A DNA stretch of 64,000 nucleotides from Bacillota bacterium. Lineage in GTDB: Bacteria > Bacillota > Sulfobacillia > Sulfobacillales > Sulfobacillaceae. Within the stretch, counting starts at the first letter, position 1. Each line of letters opens with the position of its first letter. The DNA is taken from contig JAPNUR010000012.1 in assembly GCA_026627385.1 (NCBI GenBank), positions 24,229 through 88,228 of the forward strand, read 5' to 3'. Below are positions 1-8,182 of the stretch, in pieces. Under the pieces are notes generated by a model. That model did not search any database, was not told where the DNA came from, and saw only the letters and a list, made by a program, of their open reading frames with translations. The translations under genes and the position numbers were made by a program.

Positions 1-476
1 TTTCGCTCAATATACCCGTAACCGGTTTCAGGATGGGTGGGAATAATGCCAAACGTATAAAACCCGCCATGTTGCTCCGCCAGCGTGAGCGCCCGATCGG
101 CCAGGGCCAAAAATCGCTCGCCCTTTTGTATCACGTGGTCAGAGGGCAAGACCAGCAACACCGCTTCGGGATCGCGCCGCGCAATCAGCTGCGCCGCCCA
201 AGCAATCGAGGGGGCGGTGTTTAACCCGCGCGGCTCGCCCAAAATTTGCGACTTCGGCACCCCAGGCAAATTGCGCGACACTTTTTCCACGTAATCAACG
301 CCGGTCACTACAAACGTATGCTGGTCGTCAATTAATGGCGCCACCCGTTCGCGGGTAGTGGCTAGCATGCTTTTATCCCCTACCAGGGTTAAAAACTGCT
401 TGGGATGCATGACGCGCGAAAGAGGCCAAAACCGTTCTCCACGCCCGCCCGCCAAAATCACTAACCACCGTGCCAT
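1..476 (-). CDS. manC: Mannose-1-phosphate guanylyltransferase, N-terminal part (cut by window edge)
   Basis: The reading frame starts at ATG 476 and runs off the left edge, so only about 158 residues are seen. Residues 5-15 read VILAGGRGERF, the nucleotide-binding signature of sugar-phosphate nucleotidylyltransferases. It is followed by FWP, the HPKQF motif and an LPSDHVI motif, as in GDP-mannose pyrophosphorylases. The family makes GDP-mannose from mannose-1-phosphate and GTP in the cytoplasm for glycans and exopolysaccharide. The start lies 5 bases after the stop of the upstream aminotransferase, so the two are probably one operon. The C-terminal half, including any isomerase domain, is outside the window. 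The nucleotidyltransferase assignment is firm; the exact sugar is inferred from the ManC-like motifs. Confidence 0.85.
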   Translation of the reverse strand, partial: MARWLVILAGGRGERFWPLSRVMHPKQFLTLVGDKSMLATTRERVAPLIDDQHTFVVTGVDYVEKVSRNLPGVPKSQILGEPRGLNTAPSIAWAAQLIARRDPEAVLLVLPSDHVIQKGERFLALADRALTLAEQHGGFYTFGIIPTHPETGYGYIER

Positions 477-481
477 AGCTG

Positions 482-1654
482 TTAGCTCTGACCGCCCTTC
501 TGATAAGTGTCTTCCAACGCAGCAAGCCCTGACGGCCGAGTCACGCCTTCTGCTGCCAACGTTGACCGCAAGGCCACTAAAAGCCGCATCATGTGCTCGA
601 TGCGTGCGCCCTCGCCCATGACTCCGATACGCCAGGCCTTGCCGGCCCAGGCCCCCAACCCTCCGGCGATTTCAATCTGATGCTCTTCGAGCAGCCGGCG
701 ACGCACCCGACGATCGTCGACCCCCTCGGGAATCGCGACAGTAGCCACCGTGGGCAACCGATAAGGGCGTGGCACCAAGAGTTGCAGGTCCATGGCTTCC
801 AACCCCACCCAAAGGCTTTCCGCCACGCGTCGGTGCCGCGCCCACACCTGTTCCAACCCCTCTTCGCGAATGGCGTCCAGGGCTGCATGGAGGGCATAAA
901 TCATGCTGATGGGCGCGGTGTGATGGTAGGCGCGGGATCCCCCTAAATATTGACTAATGGCTTTTAAATCCAGATACCAGCTGGGAACCGGGTCGCGCCG
1001 CTCTTCTAGGCGTCTCCAGGCGGTATTTCCGACCGTCATCGGACTAAGCCCGGGAGGCGCACCCAAACACTTTTGGGTACCGGCAAAGGCAATATCAAAC
1101 CCCATCCGGTCAACCTCGACGGGAAGGCCTCCCAACGCCGTGACCGTATCGACTAATAAAAGAGCCCCTCGTCCGTGGACCAATGGGGCCCAATCGTCAA
1201 GCGGCTGCAACACTCCTGTTGACGTTTCGGCCTTAACCACAGCGACCAACCGAACGTCCGGATTGCGGTCCAGCGCGTCTTCCAGTTGGGCCCGCGTACA
1301 AATCTCCCCAAACGGCACCTGAATGGCGTGGACCCGGGCTCCCAGGCGCTTGGCCGCATCCGCCATCCGTTGGCCAAACACCCCTTGTTCGACGACAATC
1401 ACCGAATCGCCGGGCTCCACGAAATTCACCAGACTCATTTCCATACCGGCACTCCCGGTACCAGATACGGGAAATGTCAGGGAATTCGTGGTGCCAAATA
1501 CCTCCCGCAAGCCCTCTTGCACGGCGTCCACAATGGCCAAAAACTGAGGATCAAGATGCCCCAGAACCGGCCTCGCCATTGCCGCTCTCACGCGGTCCGA
1601 TACTGGAGAGGGGCCGGGTCCCAACAACAACCGCTCGGGCACCGCGAACGACAT
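482..1654 (-). CDS. Class V aminotransferase (serine-pyruvate / alanine-glyoxylate type)
   Basis: A 390-residue PLP enzyme of the AGXT/SgaA type. Near the N-terminus is LLLGPGPSPVSDRV, characteristic of alanine-glyoxylate and serine-pyruvate aminotransferases. Mid-protein are DTVTALGGLPVEVDRMG (PLP-binding Asp) and GTQKCLGAPPG, whose Lys should form the Schiff base. The length fits the family (about 380-400). The frame is open further upstream, but the start at 1654 has AGGAGG about 10 bases before it and removes a tail unlike the family. It probably transfers an amino group from Ser or Ala to glyoxylate or pyruvate; the substrate cannot be read from sequence. The downstream gene begins 5 bases after its stop. 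Confidence 0.85.
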   Translation of the reverse strand: MSFAVPERLLLGPGPSPVSDRVRAAMARPVLGHLDPQFLAIVDAVQEGLREVFGTTNSLTFPVSGTGSAGMEMSLVNFVEPGDSVIVVEQGVFGQRMADAAKRLGARVHAIQVPFGEICTRAQLEDALDRNPDVRLVAVVKAETSTGVLQPLDDWAPLVHGRGALLLVDTVTALGGLPVEVDRMGFDIAFAGTQKCLGAPPGLSPMTVGNTAWRRLEERRDPVPSWYLDLKAISQYLGGSRAYHHTAPISMIYALHAALDAIREEGLEQVWARHRRVAESLWVGLEAMDLQLLVPRPYRLPTVATVAIPEGVDDRRVRRRLLEEHQIEIAGGLGAWAGKAWRIGVMGEGARIEHMMRLLVALRSTLAAEGVTRPSGLAALEDTYQKGGQS

Positions 1655-1692
1655 CGATTGCGCCTCCTCGCAAAGAGCGTCCAATACCAGAT

Positions 1693-1698
1693 ATTGTA
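1693..1698 (-). promoter_or_regulatory. Putative extended -10 element for the aminotransferase operon
   Basis: On the minus strand the sequence reads TGG followed by TACAAT, an extended -10 (TGnTACAAT) about 40 bases before the aminotransferase start. I see no good -35 hexamer at the matching distance, which extended -10 promoters tolerate. Confidence 0.35.
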
Positions 1699-1877
1699 CC
1701 ATGCTTCGCAAGTACCGCCACGAGCGAGATCGGGAATACCCATAATTAGCCAATATTGTAATATGATGGGGTGTCATGGTAGCGGGTGTTTCCCGGTCAT
1801 GATCTTCTACCGGCGACCGTTCACGGTCCCTCCCCTTGACCGCCCGTACGTAGAAAATCTTTCCTCGCACAAATGAA

Positions 1878-1906
1878 TTGACCAATACATTCCAATTGCC
1901 TAGAAT
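1878..1906 (+). promoter_or_regulatory. Sigma-A-type promoter for the STAND regulator
   Basis: TTGACC (1878-1883) and TAGAAT (1901-1906) are separated by exactly 17 bases, close to the consensus of the main sigma factor. Transcription would begin near 1913, about 60 bases before the TTG start of the downstream ATPase gene. The intergenic region 1655-1974 otherwise holds only the divergent promoter and an AT-rich patch near 1740-1770. Confidence 0.6.
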
Positions 1907-1974
1907 GGCCCTAAATGTAGGGACATCACCTGTCACGTCGCTCAGCGAAGAGCTCAAGGGGGGATTGACAGTCC

Positions 1975-4038
1975 TTGACCGTCCCATCACCCATTGTCGG
2001 TCGATCAGAATATCTCCAATGGATTCAAGCATGGATCGAGAACGATGATCGCCGCTTTCAGATCATCATGTTGCACGGACCCGCGGGAATCGGCAAATCC
2101 ACGTTATTGGAGGCCATCCGCCATACGGCGGAAGGCACCCAGTTCGCCGTGTGGATGACCAACGCCGCTTATCTCTCCACTCCCATGGCATGGATTGATT
2201 ATATGGGCTTTCTCATGCGGCATCATTCGCCGAAGACCGCGCCGGATGTCCTGCCCGCGACGTCCGACCGTATCGACGTCTTAAACCACTGTGCCCACAC
2301 CCTCAGAACTCAACCCACCATCATGCTCATTGACAACGCCGAGTCTTTAGGAATGACGGGCGAGTGGTTGCGCACGCAGTTTTTACCGCCCTTAAGAGAA
2401 GCGCCGGTGCTGCTGGTGATGGCTGCGCGCAATCCCCTGATGGAGTGGGTGACCAGCGCCTTTTGGCAGCACCACGTCGTAAAATGGCCGCTTCCCGCGC
2501 TCTCGTATGAAGAAACGCGTCACTACCTCATGGCACGCCACCTGGATCCCGACGAATGGGGCGCCGAATTATTTCACCGCACCCACGGCCATCCTCTCAC
2601 CTTGGCCCTGGCCGTCGATCACATGGCCCAGCGCCCTGCCGCCTTGCCTATCCTCTCGCAGACGGTGACTGCGCACGTGCTGCGTGAGGTGGTGCGCGAA
2701 GACTGGATACCCTACCTCGAAGCCCTGGCGCTGGTACAAGAAGCTGATCAGACGACGCTCGAAGCGATTGCCGAGCGCCCCCTGGGCAGCCTCGACTATC
2801 ACCAGTTACTCGCCTTGTCGTTCGTCAAGGCCGCTCCCCAAGGATTACGCATGCATGACACAATACGTCAGCTGTTCATCGACGATTTGCGCCACCGCGA
2901 CCCGGTCCGCTTTCAGGATCTCCGCCGTCGAGCGCTGAGAGTGTTAAGCGAATGGCGAAGCGCGGATGACGCGGCCATGCGGCTGAGAACCGGCGCCATT
3001 TTACTCGAACTCTACCGCGAAGATTTACCCGTGGGGTCTTGGCTCACCTTCTCCGCCGTGAACCAGTGGTGCCTAGACAATCGGGTTACACCAGCTGACC
3101 GCGCTCTTCTCCATCGCCTGTTGCCGGATGAACCCCGCACACAGCTCTTAAGGTCCGGCGCCCAGCACGAACTCCTGGATGCGTTGTTGGATTGTCACCC
3201 CGCTGGAGTGCGCGTCATTCGCAGCCCTCGTCACGAGCCGCTAGGCTTCTGGGCCGGGTTATGGCTCTCGGAGCGCACGATGCCCATCTTGGACGCCTAC
3301 TTCCCCACGCTCGCGACCGCCCTCGCGGACGAAGCCGCTCGTTACCGGCACGCGCCGGAAGCGCTGGCTGACACCTGCGTGACCGTCTTTTTCTGCTACC
3401 GCGATGCCGAGCCGCTGTATACGGTGCAACAGGTGCGCGGGTTGGTTTTGTATGATGCCCTCATTGTCCTTGGCGGCTCTGTGCGCGTCATCTCCACCTC
3501 CGAATATCCCCCGTTTCGCCAGGTGATGCAATCGATGGGACTTCGCCCGCAACGCCTGGCCGCCCCGGGCCACGAGCCGGTGGAGGTGTTGGTTGGCGAC
3601 AAGCGCGGAAAGAATTTTTTGGCCTTTTTGTGGTGGCTCGATCGCTTAGCGGGCCCTCAACCCATCGTCACCGGGTTCCTATGGCGGGCGGCCGATATTG
3701 AGGCGCTCCTAGAGGTGCTCAATGATCATGAGGCCTTCCATCGCTATGTAGTGGGGCGGCAGTTTCCTGGCCATGGTGCCCAGGTGCGCCACCGCCTTCT
3801 CGAGATCTTGACCCGCTATCCGCCACCGGCGCCTCTCACCACTCTCGAACAGGACTTGCTGCGCGACACATATCTCAGTCCGGACTCCGTGTCGACGGCC
3901 ATTGCCGATCGACTGCACGTGAGCCGCTCCACCTACTATCGGTATCGCAAAATAGCGATTCACAAAACCGCGTTGTTGATGAATCAGCCAGCCCATACCC
4001 CAGCACCGCCTAGCATAGGGCCGCAGTATCCAACCTAG
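1975..4038 (+). CDS. STAND-type ATPase with C-terminal helix-turn-helix (putative regulator)
   Basis: A 687-residue protein. Near the N-terminus is VGRSEYL, then Walker A GPAGIGKST at about residues 35-43 and a Walker B-like TIMLIDNAE near 110. This is the layout of AAA/STAND signal-transduction ATPases. The C-terminus carries a short HTH-like segment (SVSTAIADRLHVSRSTYYRYR, roughly residues 640-660), suggesting DNA binding. The middle looks helical and is not recognised. The start is TTG with AAGGGGGG about 12 bases upstream, and a good promoter lies at 1878-1906. The gene converges on the PUFA-synthase operon with 9 bases between stops. A role in controlling that operon is a guess from position only; the ATPase fold is clear. 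Confidence 0.7.
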   Translation: MTVPSPIVGRSEYLQWIQAWIENDDRRFQIIMLHGPAGIGKSTLLEAIRHTAEGTQFAVWMTNAAYLSTPMAWIDYMGFLMRHHSPKTAPDVLPATSDRIDVLNHCAHTLRTQPTIMLIDNAESLGMTGEWLRTQFLPPLREAPVLLVMAARNPLMEWVTSAFWQHHVVKWPLPALSYEETRHYLMARHLDPDEWGAELFHRTHGHPLTLALAVDHMAQRPAALPILSQTVTAHVLREVVREDWIPYLEALALVQEADQTTLEAIAERPLGSLDYHQLLALSFVKAAPQGLRMHDTIRQLFIDDLRHRDPVRFQDLRRRALRVLSEWRSADDAAMRLRTGAILLELYREDLPVGSWLTFSAVNQWCLDNRVTPADRALLHRLLPDEPRTQLLRSGAQHELLDALLDCHPAGVRVIRSPRHEPLGFWAGLWLSERTMPILDAYFPTLATALADEAARYRHAPEALADTCVTVFFCYRDAEPLYTVQQVRGLVLYDALIVLGGSVRVISTSEYPPFRQVMQSMGLRPQRLAAPGHEPVEVLVGDKRGKNFLAFLWWLDRLAGPQPIVTGFLWRAADIEALLEVLNDHEAFHRYVVGRQFPGHGAQVRHRLLEILTRYPPPAPLTTLEQDLLRDTYLSPDSVSTAIADRLHVSRSTYYRYRKIAIHKTALLMNQPAHTPAPPSIGPQYPT

Positions 4039-4047
4039 GGCGCGTCG

Positions 4048-4716
4048 TCAGCCGCGGCAAAGAGATGATATCCAGGTGGTCAACCGCATGGACCGAACCA
4101 GGGGTGCCGATGGAATACCCGAACACAGCACCGTGACATACCCCGGGTCTAGTGCACAGTCGTAAAAATAATAGGTGCCATACGTTTGACAGAGTTGGCG
4201 ATTGTGCACAAAGGAAATGCTGCGCCAGGGACCCGTTAACCCCGTGCCGAGCGCCTTAAAGTAGCTTTCTTTGCGCACCCACACGTCGAAAAAGCGGGCG
4301 TTCCGCGTCTCTTCATCGTGACACGCCGTCACATACGCATACTCGCCTGCCGTCAGCGCATCGTGTAAGAGACCATCGGACACGGGACCCCGTTTTTCTA
4401 TGTCAATGCCCAGCGGCTCCCGCCCAGTGGCTACCACAACGTAGTCTCCGCTATGCGATACATTAAAGTGCCAAGGCAATGTGGGTGCGTGCAGTTTGCC
4501 CCGGGCATCGCGGACGAGCGCGATTTCCCGTACGGTACCACCGGTGAGTGTCGCCAGGCTCCACCGTGCCAAGATCTGCGCAATGAGTTTTTGCCGGCGC
4601 GCCAGGACATTGGCGCACCGAAGAACCCGAGCGGCGTCGGCCTCAGGAATCAAAGAAAGCCCCTCATCCCACCAGGTGTCGTCCCAGCCGTCAAGCTGCA
4701 CCGCCCAGACCTGCAC
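4048..4716 (-). CDS. Sfp-type 4'-phosphopantetheinyl transferase
   Basis: About 222 residues. Family motifs are visible in order: HFNVSHSGD, then GIDIEK (Mg2+-binding Asp and Glu), then VRKESYFKALGTGL containing the conserved WxxKE-like segment. The enzyme transfers phosphopantetheine from CoA to a carrier-protein serine. It is the last gene of the PUFA-synthase operon and its obvious targets are the two ACP domains of the PfaA-like protein. The frame is open upstream into the preceding gene. I prefer the GTG at 4716, giving MQVWAVQLD as in Sfp proteins, but no strong ribosome binding site decides it; translation may be coupled to the upstream stop at 4728. Confidence 0.88.
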   Translation of the reverse strand: MQVWAVQLDGWDDTWWDEGLSLIPEADAARVLRCANVLARRQKLIAQILARWSLATLTGGTVREIALVRDARGKLHAPTLPWHFNVSHSGDYVVVATGREPLGIDIEKRGPVSDGLLHDALTAGEYAYVTACHDEETRNARFFDVWVRKESYFKALGTGLTGPWRSISFVHNRQLCQTYGTYYFYDCALDPGYVTVLCSGIPSAPLVRSMRLTTWISSLCRG

Positions 4717-4727
4717 AGGAATACCGT

Positions 4728-5333
4728 CTAATGCATCCAGAGGGCGATCACCGCCAGAGGCACGAGTCCCAGCAACATGCGAGTTCCCCAGCCATTTTTG
4801 GGATAAAAGAATGAAGAGGTCATCGCCCATCCCCCCACGAGCAAAAATCCCGCCAAGCCAGGCCCTGACACGCGGTCCGTCAGCACCTGAAAAGCCGTGG
4901 CCAACACTAAAAACCAGGCCGCCACGTCAGTTGTCGGCATCCCACGAAAGTAGGCTTGCCCCTCGCGCCACTCGAGGCCCCGCTCGTTGAAATCTGCCAG
5001 GCGCCACATCGCCATCAGCGCGTACCAGATCGCCGAGACCCCCACGACAGCCATATCATGACTCAGGCGAAACGCGATCACGCCTGGCAGCACCCCAAAG
5101 GCGAGTGCGTCGTTCAAGCTGTCTAGCTGGGCACCGATCGCGCTCTCCTGGTGCCAGCGGCGGGCCACCCAGCCGTCCGCCCGATCCGTAGCCAGCGCCA
5201 CCGCCAGGCCTGTTAACGCCCAGCTGAGGTCATCCCTCACGGTCAGCAACACCGCTGCCATGGCCGCCACACTGCCGATGGAGGTGACAAGGCTCGCGCC
5301 CGTCAGCCGTCGCCACACGCTAGGCCCAATCAC
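4728..5333 (-). CDS. pssA: CDP-alcohol phosphatidyltransferase (probable phosphatidylserine synthase)
   Basis: A 201-residue membrane protein. It carries the complete CDP-alcohol phosphatidyltransferase signature D-x2-DG-x2-AR-x8-G-x3-D-x3-D, seen as DRADGWVARR...GAQLDSLND, with several flanking hydrophobic helices. The family swaps CMP on CDP-diacylglycerol for an alcohol. Because CdsA and Psd are encoded immediately upstream, serine is the most economical acceptor, giving phosphatidylserine for Psd. The sequence alone cannot exclude glycerol-phosphate or inositol-phosphate acceptors. The start is GTG 5333, eight bases after GGAGG; the longer frame overlaps cdsA. It sits between cdsA and the phosphopantetheinyl transferase with almost no spacing. 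Confidence 0.8.
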   Translation of the reverse strand: MIGPSVWRRLTGASLVTSIGSVAAMAAVLLTVRDDLSWALTGLAVALATDRADGWVARRWHQESAIGAQLDSLNDALAFGVLPGVIAFRLSHDMAVVGVSAIWYALMAMWRLADFNERGLEWREGQAYFRGMPTTDVAAWFLVLATAFQVLTDRVSGPGLAGFLLVGGWAMTSSFFYPKNGWGTRMLLGLVPLAVIALWMH

Positions 5334-5338
5334 ACTCT

Positions 5339-6196
5339 TTACCTCCCTAACCCCAGGAAATGCCACAGCCACAAAAATGCCGGCGCCACCATCATGATGT
5401 TGTCAAAACGGTCCAAAATGCCGCCATGACCGGGCAAAAATCCGCTAAAGTCCTTAATGTTCAGATGACGCTTGATCTTCGAAAAGGAGAGATCGCCGAG
5501 ATTGCCCATAAAGACGATGGACATGCCCACCCCCATCGCCATGAGTCCATTAGCTCCCATCATCAAGCGAAGGGGGTGATAGGCTAAGGCGACCCCTATG
5601 GCGGTTCCCATCGCCCCCGCGACATACCCTTCCAGGGTTTTTCCGGGGCTGATGGCAGCCACGATATGACGGTGTCCGCACAGATGACCGCCAAAATACC
5701 CAAAGGCATCATTCATTTGCAACAAGAAAATGAACGTCAGGGCGCCCGCCGGACTCAGGATAGCCAGACGTGCCCAGGACCCCATGCCCATCCCCACAAT
5801 ACCCAACGCCAGGGCCATGGCAAAACCGCGGCCTGCCACTACTCGACCGGGCATTACCCAGGACGCCAAAACCGTGAGACCCCACACCGCCAGCAGCCAC
5901 ACGCTCGCCCCAAAGGGCGCCGTCGCGGCAGCGGCCACCCCGAGACCGCCGGCCAGGGTCAAGGCCAGCCATGACACCCGCCAGTTGCGGCTGATCTCGT
6001 AAAGCCCGCCCGCGACCACGAGTGCCGTGAGGCCCCAGACCCCCCAGCGCCTTAACGCCAGTGCCAACGTCAGCACGGCCAAAATGCCGATCAACGTCAG
6101 GCTCCGCCGCACTGTCTGGTGGTGATGCAGGATTAAAGCCCCCATCAAGGCAGGCAGGATAAACGCGAGGACGACCGCATCAAATCGCCATAACAT
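5339..6196 (-). CDS. cdsA: Phosphatidate cytidylyltransferase (CDP-diacylglycerol synthase)
   Basis: A 285-residue polytopic membrane protein. SPGKTLEG in the middle and the CDS signature near the C-terminus (SKIKR, IKDFSG, PGHGGILDRFD) identify CdsA, which turns phosphatidic acid and CTP into CDP-diacylglycerol. ATG 6196 follows a GGGGGTGA ribosome binding site by about six bases. The psd stop lies only 4 bases upstream and pssA starts 5 bases downstream. In this operon it would activate phosphatidate carrying the acyl chain made by the Pfa-like synthase. It need not be the cell's only CdsA. Confidence 0.92.
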   Translation of the reverse strand: MLWRFDAVVLAFILPALMGALILHHHQTVRRSLTLIGILAVLTLALALRRWGVWGLTALVVAGGLYEISRNWRVSWLALTLAGGLGVAAAATAPFGASVWLLAVWGLTVLASWVMPGRVVAGRGFAMALALGIVGMGMGSWARLAILSPAGALTFIFLLQMNDAFGYFGGHLCGHRHIVAAISPGKTLEGYVAGAMGTAIGVALAYHPLRLMMGANGLMAMGVGMSIVFMGNLGDLSFSKIKRHLNIKDFSGFLPGHGGILDRFDNIMMVAPAFLWLWHFLGLGR

Positions 6197-6200
6197 GCGC

Positions 6201-7040
6201 TCACCCCCCGCCTCTCGGAGTGCGTCCTAGCGCCATGCCCATGCGAAGCCGCATGCCGACCATCCCCGGATCCGGCGTCACCCGTTGAGCTTCCGCAAGG
6301 ACAATGACCGTTGAACCGAACGTGAAGGCGCCTAATTCCTCGCCGCGGGTCACTGCCTTGGACGGATTGAGCCACACCTGTTTTACAGCCAGGGGGCGGC
6401 GATTGGTGTGAAGCTCAGGCGCAAAGGCTAAGGTGATGCCGCCTACCACGAACGCTCCCACCATCACCACCGCCACCCGCCCCATCGGCGTAGCCAAGTA
6501 GGTGACGACCCGTTCATTCTGAACAAAGAGATCCGGCACCGCCTGAACTCCGTGGTCGTTCACCGGATAAAGGGTGCCGGGCACATGCGCGTAACCGATA
6601 ATGTCGCCCGATATTGGTGCGTGCACCCGGTGGTAGTCGCGGGGGCTGAGATAAATCGTCCAGTACCAGCCGCCACAAAACTCCTGGGCAAGGTGGCTGT
6701 CACCGGATAACAACCGCTCGACCGTGTACACTCGTCCCTTGGCCTGGATTAAGGTGCCGTCGGCCAGCGCACCATGCTGGGCCAGTACCCCATCGCACGG
6801 GCTCACCAGGAGCGACGGGTCGTTCGCTACAGGCCGCGCACCCGGTGCCAGACGCCGCGTAAAAAACTCCGCCAACGTCGCGTATTCATCGAGCGGTTTT
6901 TCGAGTTCTGACACGTCAATCCCATACCGTTCGACAAAATACCCAATGGCAGGACGGCTTAAGGTGCTCCGCGCATACCATCCTACGATCCGCGTCCAGG
7001 ATCGCCGCGGAAACCCCCGGTATAGCGGTAACGGTTTCAT
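6201..7040 (-). CDS. psd: Phosphatidylserine decarboxylase proenzyme
   Basis: A 279-residue protein of the bacterial Psd family. LVSPCDGV, the YLSPRDYHRVHAP motif (conserved His residues) and a C-terminal FGST are present; FGST replaces the commoner LGST. The family self-cleaves at this Ser to create the pyruvoyl group, then decarboxylates phosphatidylserine to phosphatidylethanolamine at the membrane. The start at 7040 shares one base with the stop of the upstream MFS gene (TAATG), implying translational coupling. With cdsA and pssA it completes phosphatidylethanolamine synthesis within the operon. Confidence 0.92.
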   Translation of the reverse strand: MKPLPLYRGFPRRSWTRIVGWYARSTLSRPAIGYFVERYGIDVSELEKPLDEYATLAEFFTRRLAPGARPVANDPSLLVSPCDGVLAQHGALADGTLIQAKGRVYTVERLLSGDSHLAQEFCGGWYWTIYLSPRDYHRVHAPISGDIIGYAHVPGTLYPVNDHGVQAVPDLFVQNERVVTYLATPMGRVAVVMVGAFVVGGITLAFAPELHTNRRPLAVKQVWLNPSKAVTRGEELGAFTFGSTVIVLAEAQRVTPDPGMVGMRLRMGMALGRTPRGGG

Positions 7041-8182
7041 TAAGGCTCCCCTCCTTGCCACACGCGGGCGGCCAGGGCGCTCAAGGCTGCCACACCCGCC
7101 AGGGCCACTAAGATCACGCGCAATTCCTGGGCCGTACCCACGGGAGAACCCCGCGCCACCCAAGAGGCGCCCAACAACAACAGACTGGCGGCCAGCGTGG
7201 CATAATTGACCGCGTTATTAAAGACTTCCAACGGCCGGCTATCGCCACCGTCGCGTTGCCGCCGCGTGGCCTCCCGCCGCGCGCCCACCTCAAAGGCCCC
7301 GTAACAAAGCCCAGCGCCGACACCGATGGCAAGCAAGAGCCCATACCGCTCATCGCCGAGCCAAAGCCAAAGTGTGCAGAGAAAGAATCCCGCCCCGGCA
7401 TAGACCGACATGTCGCGGGTAAGATACCCCATGAGATAAGCAGCCATCGCCGCACTCACATTCATGGCCGCCAATAGCCACCCGGCATGGGTCACCGGCT
7501 CCGGCGGGCGATAGAGGGCACGCACAATCAATACCGCCCCGGCAGCAAATAAGCTGGCTAATGTGGCGACGGCAATCACATAGAGGAGAAACAAGGCTGA
7601 ACCGCCTGGTTCCCGCGCGCTGGGCCCGCGTTCTCCCGGGGAATGGGGTACCGGGCCTAAAGCGCGGGAGAACCCCCAGCTCCCAACGCATATCACCGCC
7701 AGCACCACCCCTTCCACGAAACTTCGTCCCGCATAAGCAAACCACACGGGAGCCACAACAATCCCTGCAATCTGGGCTAATGCGGCCTTGACCGCATGTT
7801 GATGGGGATCGTGCCTCCCGGACGACACCAGCGAGCGATCGATGATGTCGAGAAGGCCGTAACCCACGCTGCGGCAGATCGCATACAGCCCCACAAAGAC
7901 TGCCGCGGGCACCGGGGTCAACTCCATAAGGAGCGTTGTTCCCATAATCAGCCAACCCAAGGCGGTCGCTCGGTGCACCTGGCGTTGGGACATGGTGCGA
8001 CCCAGCCAATGCAAGACCCTGACGAGAATAATCGCAGCCAGGGCGCCAGACAAAAGACAACCGCCGAGCCACCCACTCCCGAATGACCGCGCCTCGAAGT
8101 ACGCTTGGGGGATCATGCTTTGAAGGCCGGTCGCCACGAACGACAACACAAAATACAGCACATACCGCGGGGCTAACTTCAC
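7040..8182 (-). CDS. MFS-type membrane transporter in the lipid operon
   Basis: About 380 residues with roughly 10-12 hydrophobic helices. Overall composition is like the major facilitator superfamily, although no substrate-specific signature is evident. The start GTG 8182 overlaps the stop of the pfaD-like gene (GTGA), and the frame extending further upstream lies inside pfaD and is rejected. There is no clear ribosome binding site, so coupling is likely. Its position between a fatty-acid synthase and phospholipid head-group genes suggests movement of the product lipid or lysolipid across the membrane, as LplT-type MFS proteins do. That role is inference from context. Confidence 0.65.
   Translation of the reverse strand: MKLAPRYVLYFVLSFVATGLQSMIPQAYFEARSFGSGWLGGCLLSGALAAIILVRVLHWLGRTMSQRQVHRATALGWLIMGTTLLMELTPVPAAVFVGLYAICRSVGYGLLDIIDRSLVSSGRHDPHQHAVKAALAQIAGIVVAPVWFAYAGRSFVEGVVLAVICVGSWGFSRALGPVPHSPGERGPSAREPGGSALFLLYVIAVATLASLFAAGAVLIVRALYRPPEPVTHAGWLLAAMNVSAAMAAYLMGYLTRDMSVYAGAGFFLCTLWLWLGDERYGLLLAIGVGAGLCYGAFEVGARREATRRQRDGGDSRPLEVFNNAVNYATLAASLLLLGASWVARGSPVGTAQELRVILVALAGVAALSALAARVWQGGEP

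Noticed and set aside
1655..2032. Long N-terminal extension of the aminotransferase frame
   Set aside because: It overlaps the regulator start and promoter, is unlike the family, and a strong ribosome binding site serves the start at 1654.
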